Shown: one piece after another, positions 15,607 through 23,652 of the stretch
Layout: each line of letters opens with the position of its first letter
Numbering within the stretch: the stretch's first letter is position 1
Origin: a virus
DNA: 64,000 nucleotides
IMG/VR virus record: IMGVR_UViG_3300018080_000116
Span: 1 to 64,000 of that record
Strand: one strand, 5' to 3'
Notes under the pieces: generated by a model
What the model was told of the DNA's origin: nothing
Databases searched by the model: none
The model's input: only the letters and a program-made list of their open reading frames with translations
Made by a program: the position numbers and the translations under genes

Positions 15607-16896
15607 ATGCCTCGTGTCATTTGTGTCGGCGATCCTCAGCAGTCTCTTTACCGCTTTCGTGGTGCCGACTGTCACGCCTTCGAGCGGATCATCGAAATGC
15701 TCGAACGGAATGGTCGCCCCGTCACCGAGCGGCAACTGCCGATCAACTACCGTTGCGACCGGCTTGTCATCCAGCGTGGTCGCAAGTGGGTGCCCGAACT
15801 TCAAGGCAACTCCGATGCCCTGGGCACCGTGGATATTTGCACGTTCGCCGAGGCGCTTCAGCGAGTCAACAACGACGGCGTGGACATCGCTCTGCCGGAT
15901 GGCGTCGAGAGTGCCCGCCGCAGCCTCCCCCTGCCCGGCAAAGACCCGGTGTCTTTCGCCTTCCTCTGCCGCACCAACAAGGAACTGGTTGTCACCGCTT
16001 ACCAACTGACGGCGATGGCCAAGCGGTGCTGCATCCTCGGTCGTGAGTCGTTCGGCGAGCCCTTGAAGCAACTTGTGGCCCAACTGACGCACAACAAGGT
16101 GGACGAGAGGGGCCGGATTATCGAAGATACCGAGCACGAAGACTACACCAACCGGATCAGTGACAAGCGAGACCCGGAAGGCAACATCGTCGAGGAAGGT
16201 CTGTTGACCCGGCTGGCCAACTACCGCCGAGTCCAGTCCGCCAAGCTGGCTGACGAAGGCTACGAGAACAAGCTGGAAGTGCTTGTGCAAAACTGCGAGT
16301 GCCTGGAAGTTGTCGCCACCCACGTGGCCGACGATAAGGTCACCAGCGTTTTGGCCGAACTGAACAAGTTGTTCACCGATGAACCGGCCCCCGGCGTCAT
16401 TGTCCTGTCTACGGTTCACCGTGCGAAGGGCGGCGAGTGGGACGTGGTGTTCATCCTTCGCCCCGACCTTCTGCCCTTCCCCACGGCAAAGCCGAACGCT
16501 GACGGCACCGTGAGCGATGAACAGCAGCAGGAATTCAACGCCTGCTACGTGGCTGCGACCCGTGCCCGTCATCGTTTGTACTACGTCGAGAACTGGCCGT
16601 TCGGCAACATGGCTCAACGGTCGTTGCAGTTCGATGCCGAAGACATCCTTGCCATCACGCAGTATCCGGACGTTGACCCGGAAGAGTACCTCACCGATCC
16701 CGTTGCGACTCAGTACACCGAGGCAAAGCACGCCCCGGCTGAATTGAACGATGCGGCAGTCACCGAGCCGTTGCCCTACGACAAAGAGGAAGAGCCCCAC
16801 GAACGTGGTGGCATCACCAAGCGACAGTTCGGCAAGATGCTGGACGGCATGAAGGGGGAGCACGGCCCGGTTGTCGATGATGGAGAGCCGTTTTAA
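15607..16896 (+). CDS. UvrD/Rep-type helicase, C-terminal half (split gene)
   Basis: 429 residues from the ATG at 15607 (AAGGAAC upstream, about 40 bases after the promoter); an earlier in-frame ATG at 15535 lies before the -10 box. It starts directly with motif III (VGDPQQSLYRFRGAD), then motif IV (LPINYRCD), motif V (STVHRAKGGEWDVV near residue 265) and motif VI (YVAATRARHRLYYV near 313). The acidic tail is of unknown role. With the preceding gene it makes a complete helicase of about 800 residues. Nothing in the gap suggests an intein or a simple frameshift: the gap holds a stop, a spacer and a promoter. Confidence 0.88.
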   Translation: MPRVICVGDPQQSLYRFRGADCHAFERIIEMLERNGRPVTERQLPINYRCDRLVIQRGRKWVPELQGNSDALGTVDICTFAEALQRVNNDGVDIALPDGVESARRSLPLPGKDPVSFAFLCRTNKELVVTAYQLTAMAKRCCILGRESFGEPLKQLVAQLTHNKVDERGRIIEDTEHEDYTNRISDKRDPEGNIVEEGLLTRLANYRRVQSAKLADEGYENKLEVLVQNCECLEVVATHVADDKVTSVLAELNKLFTDEPAPGVIVLSTVHRAKGGEWDVVFILRPDLLPFPTAKPNADGTVSDEQQQEFNACYVAATRARHRLYYVENWPFGNMAQRSLQFDAEDILAITQYPDVDPEEYLTDPVATQYTEAKHAPAELNDAAVTEPLPYDKEEEPHERGGITKRQFGKMLDGMKGEHGPVVDDGEPF

Positions 16897-16898
16897 CC

Positions 16899-16929
16899 GA
16901 ACCATCGACCTTTTGTGTGTGTCTACAAT
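16899..16929 (+). promoter_or_regulatory. Hybrid promoter upstream of parB-like gene
   Basis: CCGAACCA resembles the GAACCT box, but the -10 is TACAAT (16924-16929) as in the sigma-70-like family. Spacing is 19 bp, so strength is uncertain. Confidence 0.45.
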
Positions 16930-16963
16930 CCAACGTACCCGTTTTGACCAAAGGGAGAACCCA

Positions 16964-17875
16964 ATGTCCGACAAGTCCATCCATCGCATCCACCTTCGTG
17001 ACATCACCGTCACCCACAACCCCCGCACACCGGCCCGTGGCCTCGCCCGTGGTCTGGTCGAAGAGGGCATCGAGTGCTCGCCGATTGCTCTTGTGCATGA
17101 TCTGGCTTTGAGCGATAATGCCGCCGAGCGTGCCGAATTCTGCCGCCTCGTCGAAGCCTACGAGAGCGGCCCGAAGGGTTTGGTTGAACTGGCAGCATCC
17201 CGCAGGAAGCAAGAATTGCAGCCGATCAGTCTCCGAAGTTTCCGGTCGCAAGTGGCCGGAACCGATCCGGTCGAGTACGTCCAGCGTTACGGCGTCGTCA
17301 TGGGTGAGCGCCGTTATCTGGCCGCTGCGTACAACTACGCCAAGCACGGCGGTGCCTGCGACATCGGTGCCACGTTCTTGCGAGTCACCACCGATGAAGC
17401 CTACGATCTTGCCGTCGCCGAGAACCTGCAACGGCAGGACATGACCGACGTGGAGATTGGCCACGTGTTCCGAGAATACTACGACGATGGCATGACCATC
17501 CGGCAGGTCGCCGAGCACCTGAACCAGGACTACCAGTTTGTGCGTGGTCGTCTCGGCCTCACCTACCTGGAAGAGAAGGAACAGCAGGCCGTCGAAGACG
17601 GTCGCCTGGGCGTCACCAAGGCCATCGAGAAGGGCTTGAAGGTCAAGAGCGGCAAGTCCAACGGCGACGAAGAGATCGACCCCAAGGCCGACGAGCGGCG
17701 TCGTGTGGCCACGTTGAAGGCCGTCGAGGCGGAATTCGACGTAACACCCCGCAACCGCAAGGGCTACTTGCAGGGTCTCGCCTGGGTCATGGGTATCGAC
17801 TACGATACCGCTCTGGAAGAGAGCGAAGTCCGCATCGCCGAGGCGATGGAGAGAGAAGCCAAGAAAGCGGCCTGA
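16964..17875 (+). CDS. ParB/Spo0J-like DNA-binding protein
   Basis: 303 residues from the ATG at 16964 (AAGGGAG upstream). The ParB N-domain shows QPISLRSF, GERRYLAAAY (114-123) and VAENLQRQDM (151-160). A helix-turn-helix follows (MTIRQVAEHLNQDYQFVRGRLG). The C-terminus lacks an obvious leucine-zipper dimerisation domain. Such proteins bind parS-like sites in partition or act as CTPases or transcription factors. No parA was found nearby, so a regulatory role is possible. A terminator separates it from the sigma-like gene. Confidence 0.82.
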   Translation: MSDKSIHRIHLRDITVTHNPRTPARGLARGLVEEGIECSPIALVHDLALSDNAAERAEFCRLVEAYESGPKGLVELAASRRKQELQPISLRSFRSQVAGTDPVEYVQRYGVVMGERRYLAAAYNYAKHGGACDIGATFLRVTTDEAYDLAVAENLQRQDMTDVEIGHVFREYYDDGMTIRQVAEHLNQDYQFVRGRLGLTYLEEKEQQAVEDGRLGVTKAIEKGLKVKSGKSNGDEEIDPKADERRRVATLKAVEAEFDVTPRNRKGYLQGLAWVMGIDYDTALEESEVRIAEAMEREAKKAA

Positions 17876-17883
17876 CAAACGAA

Positions 17884-17916
17884 CAACTCCCCCGGCACTG
17901 GTGCCGGGGGGAGTTG
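17884..17916 (+). terminator. GC-rich hairpin terminator
   Basis: CAACTCCCCCGGCAC and GTGCCGGGGGGAGTTG pair with one bulge and a 2-base loop. Its CCCCGGCAC core is almost identical to the hairpin at 47285. Confidence 0.65.
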
Positions 17917-17956
17917 AATATAGTTTTCAAAAACTCAGCAGGAAAGCGAGAACAGG

Positions 17957-19174
17957 ATGTCGGTTTACCAGGGACAAGAATACTACACGCTGCCGTACTC
18001 TCCGATGGACCCCGAACGCACCGAGGCAACGTCTTCGATCATGCGTAGGGGCAACGAAGAGATCAAGCGGTTGCACAAAGCGTTGCGCAAGGCCAACAAG
18101 TTGGGGCCGAATCAGTACATTCGTGCTGAATTCCGCCAGGAGTTGTTCGACTGGCTGGCTTCCATGAACGGTCAGGTGTCCAGACGTATAGACCCCAAGG
18201 GCAGGGTGGGCCGTCCGTCGAAAAAGCCGCTTTTGTTTGTGCCGAGTGTGACCAAAAACCCCCGTTGCGGTTTTGTCTTTGACGACGAAGGCAAGCGGAA
18301 GAAAGCGCCGAAGCCGAGGGGTGTCAGAATCTCGAATCGAGCCCTCTCCCGCATTGTTGCCGTCCGCAACATTCAAGATGAAGTGCTCTGTGGTTTCAGT
18401 CGGCTGTTTGAGCGGCTGGCCATTCGGTTCTGGTCAAACCACAAGGAACAGACGCTTGGAGTCCAAGACTATTACGATGAAGCTGTGATGGCAGGCATCA
18501 ACGCCATCTATCATTACACCAGGGAAGACGTGGAGTTTATCACCTACCTGTACCACTGCGTTCGTAGGCGCATGGGCACGGCCACGGTGAAAGACAATCC
18601 GTTGAGTCCCTGGTCGAATGATGCTCGTCGTCTTCATCGGATGTACGAGGATGCCAGGGCATCCATGAACCGGCCCACGACGTTTGCCGAAGTGTGTGAA
18701 TACTGCCAGTTCACCGACGCTGAGGCCCGGTTGGTGGAATTGACCTTGGCCGAAGTGGTTCAGGCGTGGGACTTCGCTGGTGGGGGTGAGAGTCGCCATC
18801 AGGCGGTGGAAGCCTACGAGGAAAATCACGTGCGAACCAACGGTCGTCAAAACAACTGCAATGGCCTGTACCGAAGCGGCCTTCACCTGGGCAACTTCCA
18901 TGATGGCGAGGAAGAGTTGCGGTTGGACATCGACCAAAGGGCGGCTGTAGAGCGTGCTCGTGCGAAGATGACCGAATTCGAGCGTGCTGTACTTGACGCC
19001 TACTTGAACGATGGCGAGTGGGGCTGGCAGTCCCGTGTAGCCGAGCAACATATCAACCCGAAAACCGAATTGCCATATAGCCGCCGAGCACCTGCGGTTT
19101 TGTGGCCCCGGATTGTGCGAACGATCCTGGAAGAGTATCAGGGCGAAGAAATCGACGCCGTGAAAGTTGCGTGA
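17957..19174 (+). CDS. Divergent sigma-70-family RNA polymerase sigma factor
   Basis: 405 residues. Region 2-like: RLFERLAIRFWSNHKEQTLG, then DYYDEAVMAGINAIYHYT and FITYLYHCVRRRM (about 149-206), matching the core-binding helix and the -10-recognition end. Region 3-like: DARRLHRMYEDARASM then RPTTFAEVCEYC (222-250). Region 4-like: AKMTEFERAVLDAYL to RAPAVLWPRIVRTILEEY (336-394). Residues 1-140 are a basic extension of no known type, and 275-325 is an insert. It probably binds host RNA polymerase and redirects it. Ribosome site CAGG, seven genes downstream of the first GAACCT promoter. Family call by motif order, not by strong identity. Confidence 0.72.
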   Translation: MSVYQGQEYYTLPYSPMDPERTEATSSIMRRGNEEIKRLHKALRKANKLGPNQYIRAEFRQELFDWLASMNGQVSRRIDPKGRVGRPSKKPLLFVPSVTKNPRCGFVFDDEGKRKKAPKPRGVRISNRALSRIVAVRNIQDEVLCGFSRLFERLAIRFWSNHKEQTLGVQDYYDEAVMAGINAIYHYTREDVEFITYLYHCVRRRMGTATVKDNPLSPWSNDARRLHRMYEDARASMNRPTTFAEVCEYCQFTDAEARLVELTLAEVVQAWDFAGGGESRHQAVEAYEENHVRTNGRQNNCNGLYRSGLHLGNFHDGEEELRLDIDQRAAVERARAKMTEFERAVLDAYLNDGEWGWQSRVAEQHINPKTELPYSRRAPAVLWPRIVRTILEEYQGEEIDAVKVA

Positions 19175-19253
19175 GCACCCAAGCACCATTTAACGCCATG
19201 CCACTTACAAAAGGGAGACCAACTAGAGCGACAAACAACCCGAAAGGCTATAA

Positions 19254-20534
19254 ATGGTACGCAAGAAACAACCGCATCCGAGCCTGCTTGGTACGCCCCA
19301 GTACGAGCGCACGTTCGATCATAGCGGCCTCACTGATGAAGACCGGCGATGGATCACCGATTCACGTAACCCGAAGTGCCCGTTGTCCAAGTTCATTGGC
19401 AATGAGAAGGCGCTGCGGCGTCTGTCTCGTGCTGCGTATGCGGCGTGGGGAGAGCCGAACCACGAGTGCAGCGATCAATCCTTTGCCCTGGTCGGCCCGT
19501 CTTCGACTGGTAAGACGACGCTGGCGAGACTGTTCGGAGATACGGTGCTTCTGCCGTTTGTGGAAGTCCACCCGAAGGCCGTAAAAGGTCCGAAGAACAT
19601 TTTGGAAGAAATCCAACTTGTTCTTGAGAAGATCAAAGTGTTCAGCAGAAGCCTGGGTAAGGAAATCACCCTACAGCTTGTGCCCAACATCGACAACCAC
19701 TTCGTCATTCCGCCGCTGGTGCTGTTCATCGACGAGGTTCATGCGTTGCCGAAGCAGACTGTGCAAAGCCTGCTCAAGGCCATTGAACCGAAGGATGGAA
19801 AGCTGGCCACCGAGGAAGGGTGGAGTGCCGACTGCCGGAACATTTGTTGGGTGATTGCCACCACGGATCGTGGTCTGTTGTTCGATGCGTTCGACACTCG
19901 GTTCCGCAAGGTCTACTTGAATCTCTACACCCGTGAAGAGATCGCCGAGATCGTTCAGTTGAACAACAAAGACTGGCCGATGTCGGTGTGCCGTATCGTG
20001 GCAAAGTATTGCTGGCGTGTTCCTCGTGAGGCTTTGGCCTTTGCCAAAGACATGCGGACGGAATATGAAATCCAGTCTAAGCGTGGTCGTGTGGATTGGG
20101 AACAGGTGGCAGCCGCCGTGGCGCAAGACAGTGACATTGATCCGTTGGGCATGACGCTCCAGCGCTTGCGCATCCTGGTGGCCTTGGGTCAGCAGGGAGC
20201 GATCCCGAGGGACCGTTTGTGCCACTATGCTCAGTGTAAGGTGGAAGAACTAACCAAATTCCTGATGCCGCCGCTGATTACCGCTACGTCGAATGAACCG
20301 GCATTGGTGGCCGTGACCAGCAAGGGATACTCGATCACCAGGGCTGGCTTGGAACAACTCGATGCTCGTGGCATCCCGCATCCTCCGGAAGAGAAGGTGG
20401 TTGTCATGGACATTCCGCCTTTGGATTGGGGCCAGTACGACCCCGTGGACATGGGCTATGGTGGCTCCACTGGTCGAGGCAACGCCAAGGTGGTGAAGCC
20501 GAAGCTGTGGCTGCCGTTCGGTGACAAGAAATAA
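19254..20534 (+). CDS. RuvB-like AAA+ ATPase
   Basis: 426 residues. Walker A GPSSTGKTT (81-89), Walker B LVLFIDEVHAL (155-165), sensor 1 IATTDRG (201-207) and arginine-finger region DTRFRKV. LNLYTREEIAEIV matches RuvB's FYTxEEL helix. A C-terminal winged-helix segment (LRILVALGQQGA, then LTKFLMPPLIT) follows. RuvB drives Holliday-junction branch migration; here no ruvA or ruvC is nearby. It is longer than RuvB by about 80 residues, split between the N-terminus and a Pro/Gly-rich tail. Ribosome site GAAAGG. Confidence 0.85.
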   Translation: MVRKKQPHPSLLGTPQYERTFDHSGLTDEDRRWITDSRNPKCPLSKFIGNEKALRRLSRAAYAAWGEPNHECSDQSFALVGPSSTGKTTLARLFGDTVLLPFVEVHPKAVKGPKNILEEIQLVLEKIKVFSRSLGKEITLQLVPNIDNHFVIPPLVLFIDEVHALPKQTVQSLLKAIEPKDGKLATEEGWSADCRNICWVIATTDRGLLFDAFDTRFRKVYLNLYTREEIAEIVQLNNKDWPMSVCRIVAKYCWRVPREALAFAKDMRTEYEIQSKRGRVDWEQVAAAVAQDSDIDPLGMTLQRLRILVALGQQGAIPRDRLCHYAQCKVEELTKFLMPPLITATSNEPALVAVTSKGYSITRAGLEQLDARGIPHPPEEKVVVMDIPPLDWGQYDPVDMGYGGSTGRGNAKVVKPKLWLPFGDKK

Positions 20535-20554
20535 ATCTTAGAAAGGGGAGCGAC

Positions 20555-20782
20555 ATGGATCGCATCGAATTTCTACACGACGCTGAACTTGAGTTGGTGA
20601 CCGACTTCGATGAAGGAACCGAGCACGCCGAGACCGAAACCGAGACGTTCAAGGTTGGCTCGCAACACGAGGGCGAGATCATCGACGAGACCGACGCCGA
20701 GTTGTCATTCCAGTTTGGCGATGGCAGTGTTGCCTTCAACGTGGACAAGCTGGTGGTTCGAGTGATGGAGACCGGCAAATGA
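20555..20782 (+). CDS. Acidic small hypothetical protein
   Basis: 75 residues, ribosome site AAGGGGAG. Strongly acidic (DFDEGTEHAETETETF), ending FGDGSVAFNVDKLVVRVMETG. 20 bases after the RuvB-like gene and overlapping the lipoprotein by ATGA. The acidic profile could mimic DNA, but this is only a possibility. Confidence 0.62.
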   Translation: MDRIEFLHDAELELVTDFDEGTEHAETETETFKVGSQHEGEIIDETDAELSFQFGDGSVAFNVDKLVVRVMETGK

Positions 20783-20937
20783 AAAAGCTGTTACTGGCAG
20801 GATGCCTAGTGTTTTGTGCAGGATGCAAAACAGTTTTTGTTTTCAGTGTCAATAAGGATTGGGTGGTGGACGGTTACCACAACCCCGATCTACGAACGAA
20901 AGCCGAAGTGCGACTTGAAAGGGATTGGAAACGATGA
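20779..20937 (+). CDS. Small lipoprotein
   Basis: 52 residues. MKKLLLAGCLVFCAGC is a short signal peptide with a lipobox (Cys16, or Cys9). The mature part is about 36 residues and ends in basic residues (VRLERDWKR). It probably anchors to a membrane by a lipid. Coupled to both neighbours by ATGA overlaps. Confidence 0.68.
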   Translation: MKKLLLAGCLVFCAGCKTVFVFSVNKDWVVDGYHNPDLRTKAEVRLERDWKR

Positions 20938-21131
20938 AAACGATGACCCATATAACGATGGTGGTTGCCACCGACCGGCCCGAGGGCATGACCAGGGAAG
21001 CCGAACAACTTCGAGTTTACCAAGCCATCGTCGATGCCGCCAATGATGCCCTGCAACAGTTCCAGCCGGTGGAGGGCACGATCAGCGGCCAGACGTTTGG
21101 TGCCGTGACGCTCGTTCCTCTTGGAAGTTAG
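20934..21131 (+). CDS. Hypothetical protein
   Basis: 65 residues from the ATG at 20934. HITMVVATDRPEG, then AEQLRVYQAIVDAAND and a C-terminal FGAVTLVPLGS; a beta-alpha-beta pattern. The stop overlaps the next promoter region. Confidence 0.58.
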   Translation: MKTMTHITMVVATDRPEGMTREAEQLRVYQAIVDAANDALQQFQPVEGTISGQTFGAVTLVPLGS

Positions 21132-21159
21132 TTCACAATCGGCAAACCTGTACTACAAT
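21132..21159 (+). promoter_or_regulatory. Sigma-70-like promoter (TTCACA-16-TACAAT)
   Basis: -35 21132-21137, -10 21154-21159, with CCTGTAC before the -10. Upstream of 21177. Confidence 0.68.
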
Positions 21160-21176
21160 GTCAGCAGGGAAAACCA

Positions 21177-21503
21177 ATGAAGCTGCAAGCCTCCTGGTCA
21201 TCAACGAAGACGTTTGAGCCATCGCCCGACCTGGATCAAATCCGGTTGGGGTGGCTCACCGACGAGCCTCCCGGCACGCCGGATCGGCCCGTCTTGGTGA
21301 CCCGAGATCAACGGCGAGTTTCTCCCGAGGATGCTGGCGAGATCAACTTGTTCTTGGAACGTGGATTGACTGCCGCCAACAGGCGGTTGATTGAGAGGGG
21401 CAAGGTGGTGGGCTACACCCTCGTGCCGAGGGATGATCGGCAGATGCCAGCGCCCAAGATCAACATGCGACTGCAAATTGCACCCGGTACGGAGGATGAA
21501 TAA
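21177..21503 (+). CDS. Hypothetical protein
   Basis: 108 residues, ribosome site AGGGAAAA. RPVLVTRDQRRVSPEDAGEI, then FLERGLTAANRRLIERGKVV and a beta-rich end. First gene behind the promoter at 21132; TAATG overlap to the next gene. Confidence 0.65.
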   Translation: MKLQASWSSTKTFEPSPDLDQIRLGWLTDEPPGTPDRPVLVTRDQRRVSPEDAGEINLFLERGLTAANRRLIERGKVVGYTLVPRDDRQMPAPKINMRLQIAPGTEDE

Positions 21504-21802
21504 TGGACGCTGGCCAAACCCGAGCCCTGTTGTCAGACATAGCCATGATGGAGCACCATTTGCTCTACAATCACTATCCGCCCTATGACAGGGCGGCAGT
21601 GCCCTACGCCCTAAAGGCCGTTGAGCGAGCCGCTGAGGCCGTTCTAATGGACGACGATCAAGTGTGGAACGAAGAGATCGAATGTCCCAATGGCACAACG
21701 ACCGTTAGGGAGTTGTGCGAGGCATTTCACCTGGACGACTTTGTTGCGGCCAAGGTGGCGGAACTGGAAGCAGAGGGGGATGAAAGCCATGAATCTGAAT
21801 GA
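21503..21802 (+). CDS. Hypothetical helical acidic protein
   Basis: 99 residues, predominantly helical: DAGQTRALLSDIAMMEHH, ALKAVERAAEAVL and a C-terminal KVAELEAEGDESHESE. It overlaps the next gene by 14 bases. Confidence 0.62.
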   Translation: MDAGQTRALLSDIAMMEHHLLYNHYPPYDRAAVPYALKAVERAAEAVLMDDDQVWNEEIECPNGTTTVRELCEAFHLDDFVAAKVAELEAEGDESHESE

Positions 21803-22091
21803 ATTCCAGCATGTTTTGGGAATCGCAGTCGTAAAGCGTGCCCTTGAATCGAGTTACAGGCCATCGCCAGCCGAGCAACTGCTGGATTTGGCAAAATCTT
21901 TGGAAAAGACCGAACGCTGTGGCTGTTTGGCGTGTATAAGGGTGCGAAGAGACCTGGAATCTCAGGTGCCGGAACAATTCCGGCGTCTGGCCAGGGCCTT
22001 GGCTGCCGCTCGTCCATCGTCGCAGTTCAGGGCCATGTTCGAGGAATGGACCGCCAAACAAATCGCTGAACACCTGGGCGTGAATCCATGA
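21789..22091 (+). CDS. Hypothetical helical protein
   Basis: 100 residues from the ATG at 21789 (GGGGGA eight bases upstream; an in-frame ATG at 21780 overlaps that site). CGCLACIRVRRDLE is a CxC..C knuckle in an otherwise helical, basic protein. GTGTATAAGGG inside the gene mimics the TATAAG promoters but encodes VRV-type residues here. Confidence 0.58.
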   Translation: MNLNEFQHVLGIAVVKRALESSYRPSPAEQLLDLAKSLEKTERCGCLACIRVRRDLESQVPEQFRRLARALAAARPSSQFRAMFEEWTAKQIAEHLGVNP

Positions 22092-22309
22092 AAGTTCAAT
22101 TGACCAGATTGCTCGCCGAGGCCGGTCAGACCGTCAGCATGAGTGAAGGCCGACGCTACGTTGTGACAGGCATCGTCAAGCTGAATGGTGAAGTTGTGCG
22201 AGACCTGGGCGTGGCTGTTGAAGTCAACCCCGGCGACACGATTCAGGTCGGCAAGCGCACCCCCATCACCGTCACCGCCGAAATGTTGGAGCACACCAAC
22301 GATGCCTAG
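22088..22309 (+). CDS. Stand-alone S4-type RNA-binding domain
   Basis: 73 residues that are almost entirely an S4 fold. LTRLLAEAGQTVSMSEGRRY is the alpha-L motif, followed by GIVKLNGEVV, LGVAVEVNPGDTIQVGKR. S4 domains bind structured RNA in ribosomal protein S4, tyrosyl-tRNA synthetase and Hsp15. A stand-alone copy in a mobile block may bind tRNA, rRNA or a replicon RNA. ATGA overlap upstream, 8-base overlap downstream. Confidence 0.75.
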   Translation: MKVQLTRLLAEAGQTVSMSEGRRYVVTGIVKLNGEVVRDLGVAVEVNPGDTIQVGKRTPITVTAEMLEHTNDA

Positions 22310-22598
22310 CATTTGGAAGATCAATCGCATGTTGGAAGAGGCGGCAGCCGATGATCGGCAACGCCGGTCTGGCAACAGTCCAAGGGCTAGGGTCTTCAAG
22401 GGCAATGCCGAACTAGCAGAGATCGAAGCGGATCGCCGAGCGAAGCGAGGCGAGCCAAGTGCCGAGGAACTGGCATCGGCCACCGAGTTGCCGCCTCATT
22501 GTGTCAAGTGCCCCGAGTGCGAGACGATTCACGACGAGTCGGACGTATGCCCGCATTGTCATCTGCGAAACATGGAACGCCTGGGAGGGACCGTTTAA
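22302..22598 (+). CDS. Zinc-ribbon protein
   Basis: 98 residues from the ATG at 22302. The N-terminal helix MPSIWKINRMLEEAA is followed by a charged linker, then a C-terminal ribbon CVKCPECETIHDESDVCPHCH. It overlaps the S4 gene by 8 bases, so the two may work together. Confidence 0.65.
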   Translation: MPSIWKINRMLEEAAADDRQRRSGNSPRARVFKGNAELAEIEADRRAKRGEPSAEELASATELPPHCVKCPECETIHDESDVCPHCHLRNMERLGGTV

Positions 22599-22819
22599 TG
22601 CCGACATTGTGTGAACTGCCGAACGGCACGATCCTGCAAAGACGCAACAACATTTTTTGTCTACAACACGGCCTGGATGGTCGAATCTTGGTGGACGTGG
22701 AGACCGGCGTTTGGACGTTCTTGCGTGAGATCGAAAACACGTCTGCTGGCTGCACGTTCAAGATTCTGTTTGTGCCCAATGAAGACCGACGAGCCGCAGC
22801 CTCCAAGAAAGCTGCATAA
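22598..22819 (+). CDS. Hypothetical protein
   Basis: 73 residues from the ATG in TAATG at 22598 with GGGAGGGA upstream. Beta-rich (GTILQRRNNIFCL, GRILVDVETGVW), ending in a basic tail. Confidence 0.6.
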   Translation: MPTLCELPNGTILQRRNNIFCLQHGLDGRILVDVETGVWTFLREIENTSAGCTFKILFVPNEDRRAAASKKAA

Positions 22820-22846
22820 ATAAATTTCATAAGAGGATGCAAAAGC

Positions 22847-23467
22847 ATGTTTGGTTTACAAGTACCCGACGAAGTGACTCAAGAGAAGGGCGACCCGGTT
22901 CGCTATTGGGGTTGCCGAGCCATCGACCAAGGCACCGGTGGCATCGACATCGTTCACGACCGCATCGCCTACCGTGGTCCCGAATCCGACGAAGACCTGC
23001 CGCAGGACGAGTGGCAGCACCTTCCCTTCATCTACTGGCTGAACACCGAAGCGTTGCCGGAAGTGCGTAGACGCTTTGCGGTCGGCGAGTTGTCGGACGA
23101 GCCCACCATCGTTTCTAAGCCAAGCAAGCGTTTTGGCATCGTTGCTCGCCGTGCTGGCGGCTACGTCTACATCGGTGCCTGGGAGCACCACTTCGATGGC
23201 ACCCGTTACGACCTGACCGAGAAGCCCGAAGGCGAGTGGTCCAACGACAAATTCGACCCCAACATCGGCGACCGAGTGTTGGTCAACTTCAATGGTTTTG
23301 GCACCGGCACCGTTGTGAGCTACTTCGCCGAACACGGCTACCGTGGTGTGCGAGTCAAGTTGGACAAGCAACCGGAATGGCACCAGAAGCAGGGACAGCC
23401 GCCTTATGCTCTGGTGTTTGGACAAGAGATCAAGGCGGCGCAAGCACCAGAACCCGAAGAGGTATAG
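22847..23467 (+). CDS. Hypothetical protein with SH3/KOW-like C-terminal domain
   Basis: 206 residues. The C-terminal third (GDRVLVNFNGFGTGTVV, then YRGVRVKLDKQP) has the short-strand pattern of SH3/KOW or Tudor-like domains. The N-terminal part (VRYWGCRAIDQGTGG) is unassigned. Next gene three bases away. Confidence 0.65.
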   Translation: MFGLQVPDEVTQEKGDPVRYWGCRAIDQGTGGIDIVHDRIAYRGPESDEDLPQDEWQHLPFIYWLNTEALPEVRRRFAVGELSDEPTIVSKPSKRFGIVARRAGGYVYIGAWEHHFDGTRYDLTEKPEGEWSNDKFDPNIGDRVLVNFNGFGTGTVVSYFAEHGYRGVRVKLDKQPEWHQKQGQPPYALVFGQEIKAAQAPEPEEV

Positions 23468-23469
23468 CC

Positions 23470-23652
23470 ATGCCGAGTGGAACCGACCACGATCAGAGTG
23501 GTGATGTACTTTCCATGCAGGATGTTGTAGACAACATCGCCGAAGTCCTACAGGGGATGGAAGGCGAACAGGTTGCCGAAGTCTACAATAACCTGTGCAG
23601 TGACACCATCGAGTACAAGGGTGACAGCCTTTGGGAGAGGGTATCCGAATGA
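23470..23652 (+). CDS. Small acidic hypothetical protein
   Basis: 60 residues. MQDVVDNIAEVLQGMEGEQ and VAEVYNNLCSDTI form a helical pair. ATGA overlap with the next gene. Confidence 0.6.
   Translation: MPSGTDHDQSGDVLSMQDVVDNIAEVLQGMEGEQVAEVYNNLCSDTIEYKGDSLWERVSE

Noticed and set aside
13978-17070. Minus-strand open frame of 1030 codons opposite the helicase and parB-like genes
   Set aside because: It mirrors GC-rich + strand codon use; it has no domain, and the + strand carries complete helicase motifs over the same DNA.
21931-21941. GTGTATAAGGG inside the gene at 21789-22091
   Set aside because: The upstream GAACGC is a poor -35 and it lies mid-gene; judged chance similarity to the promoter family.
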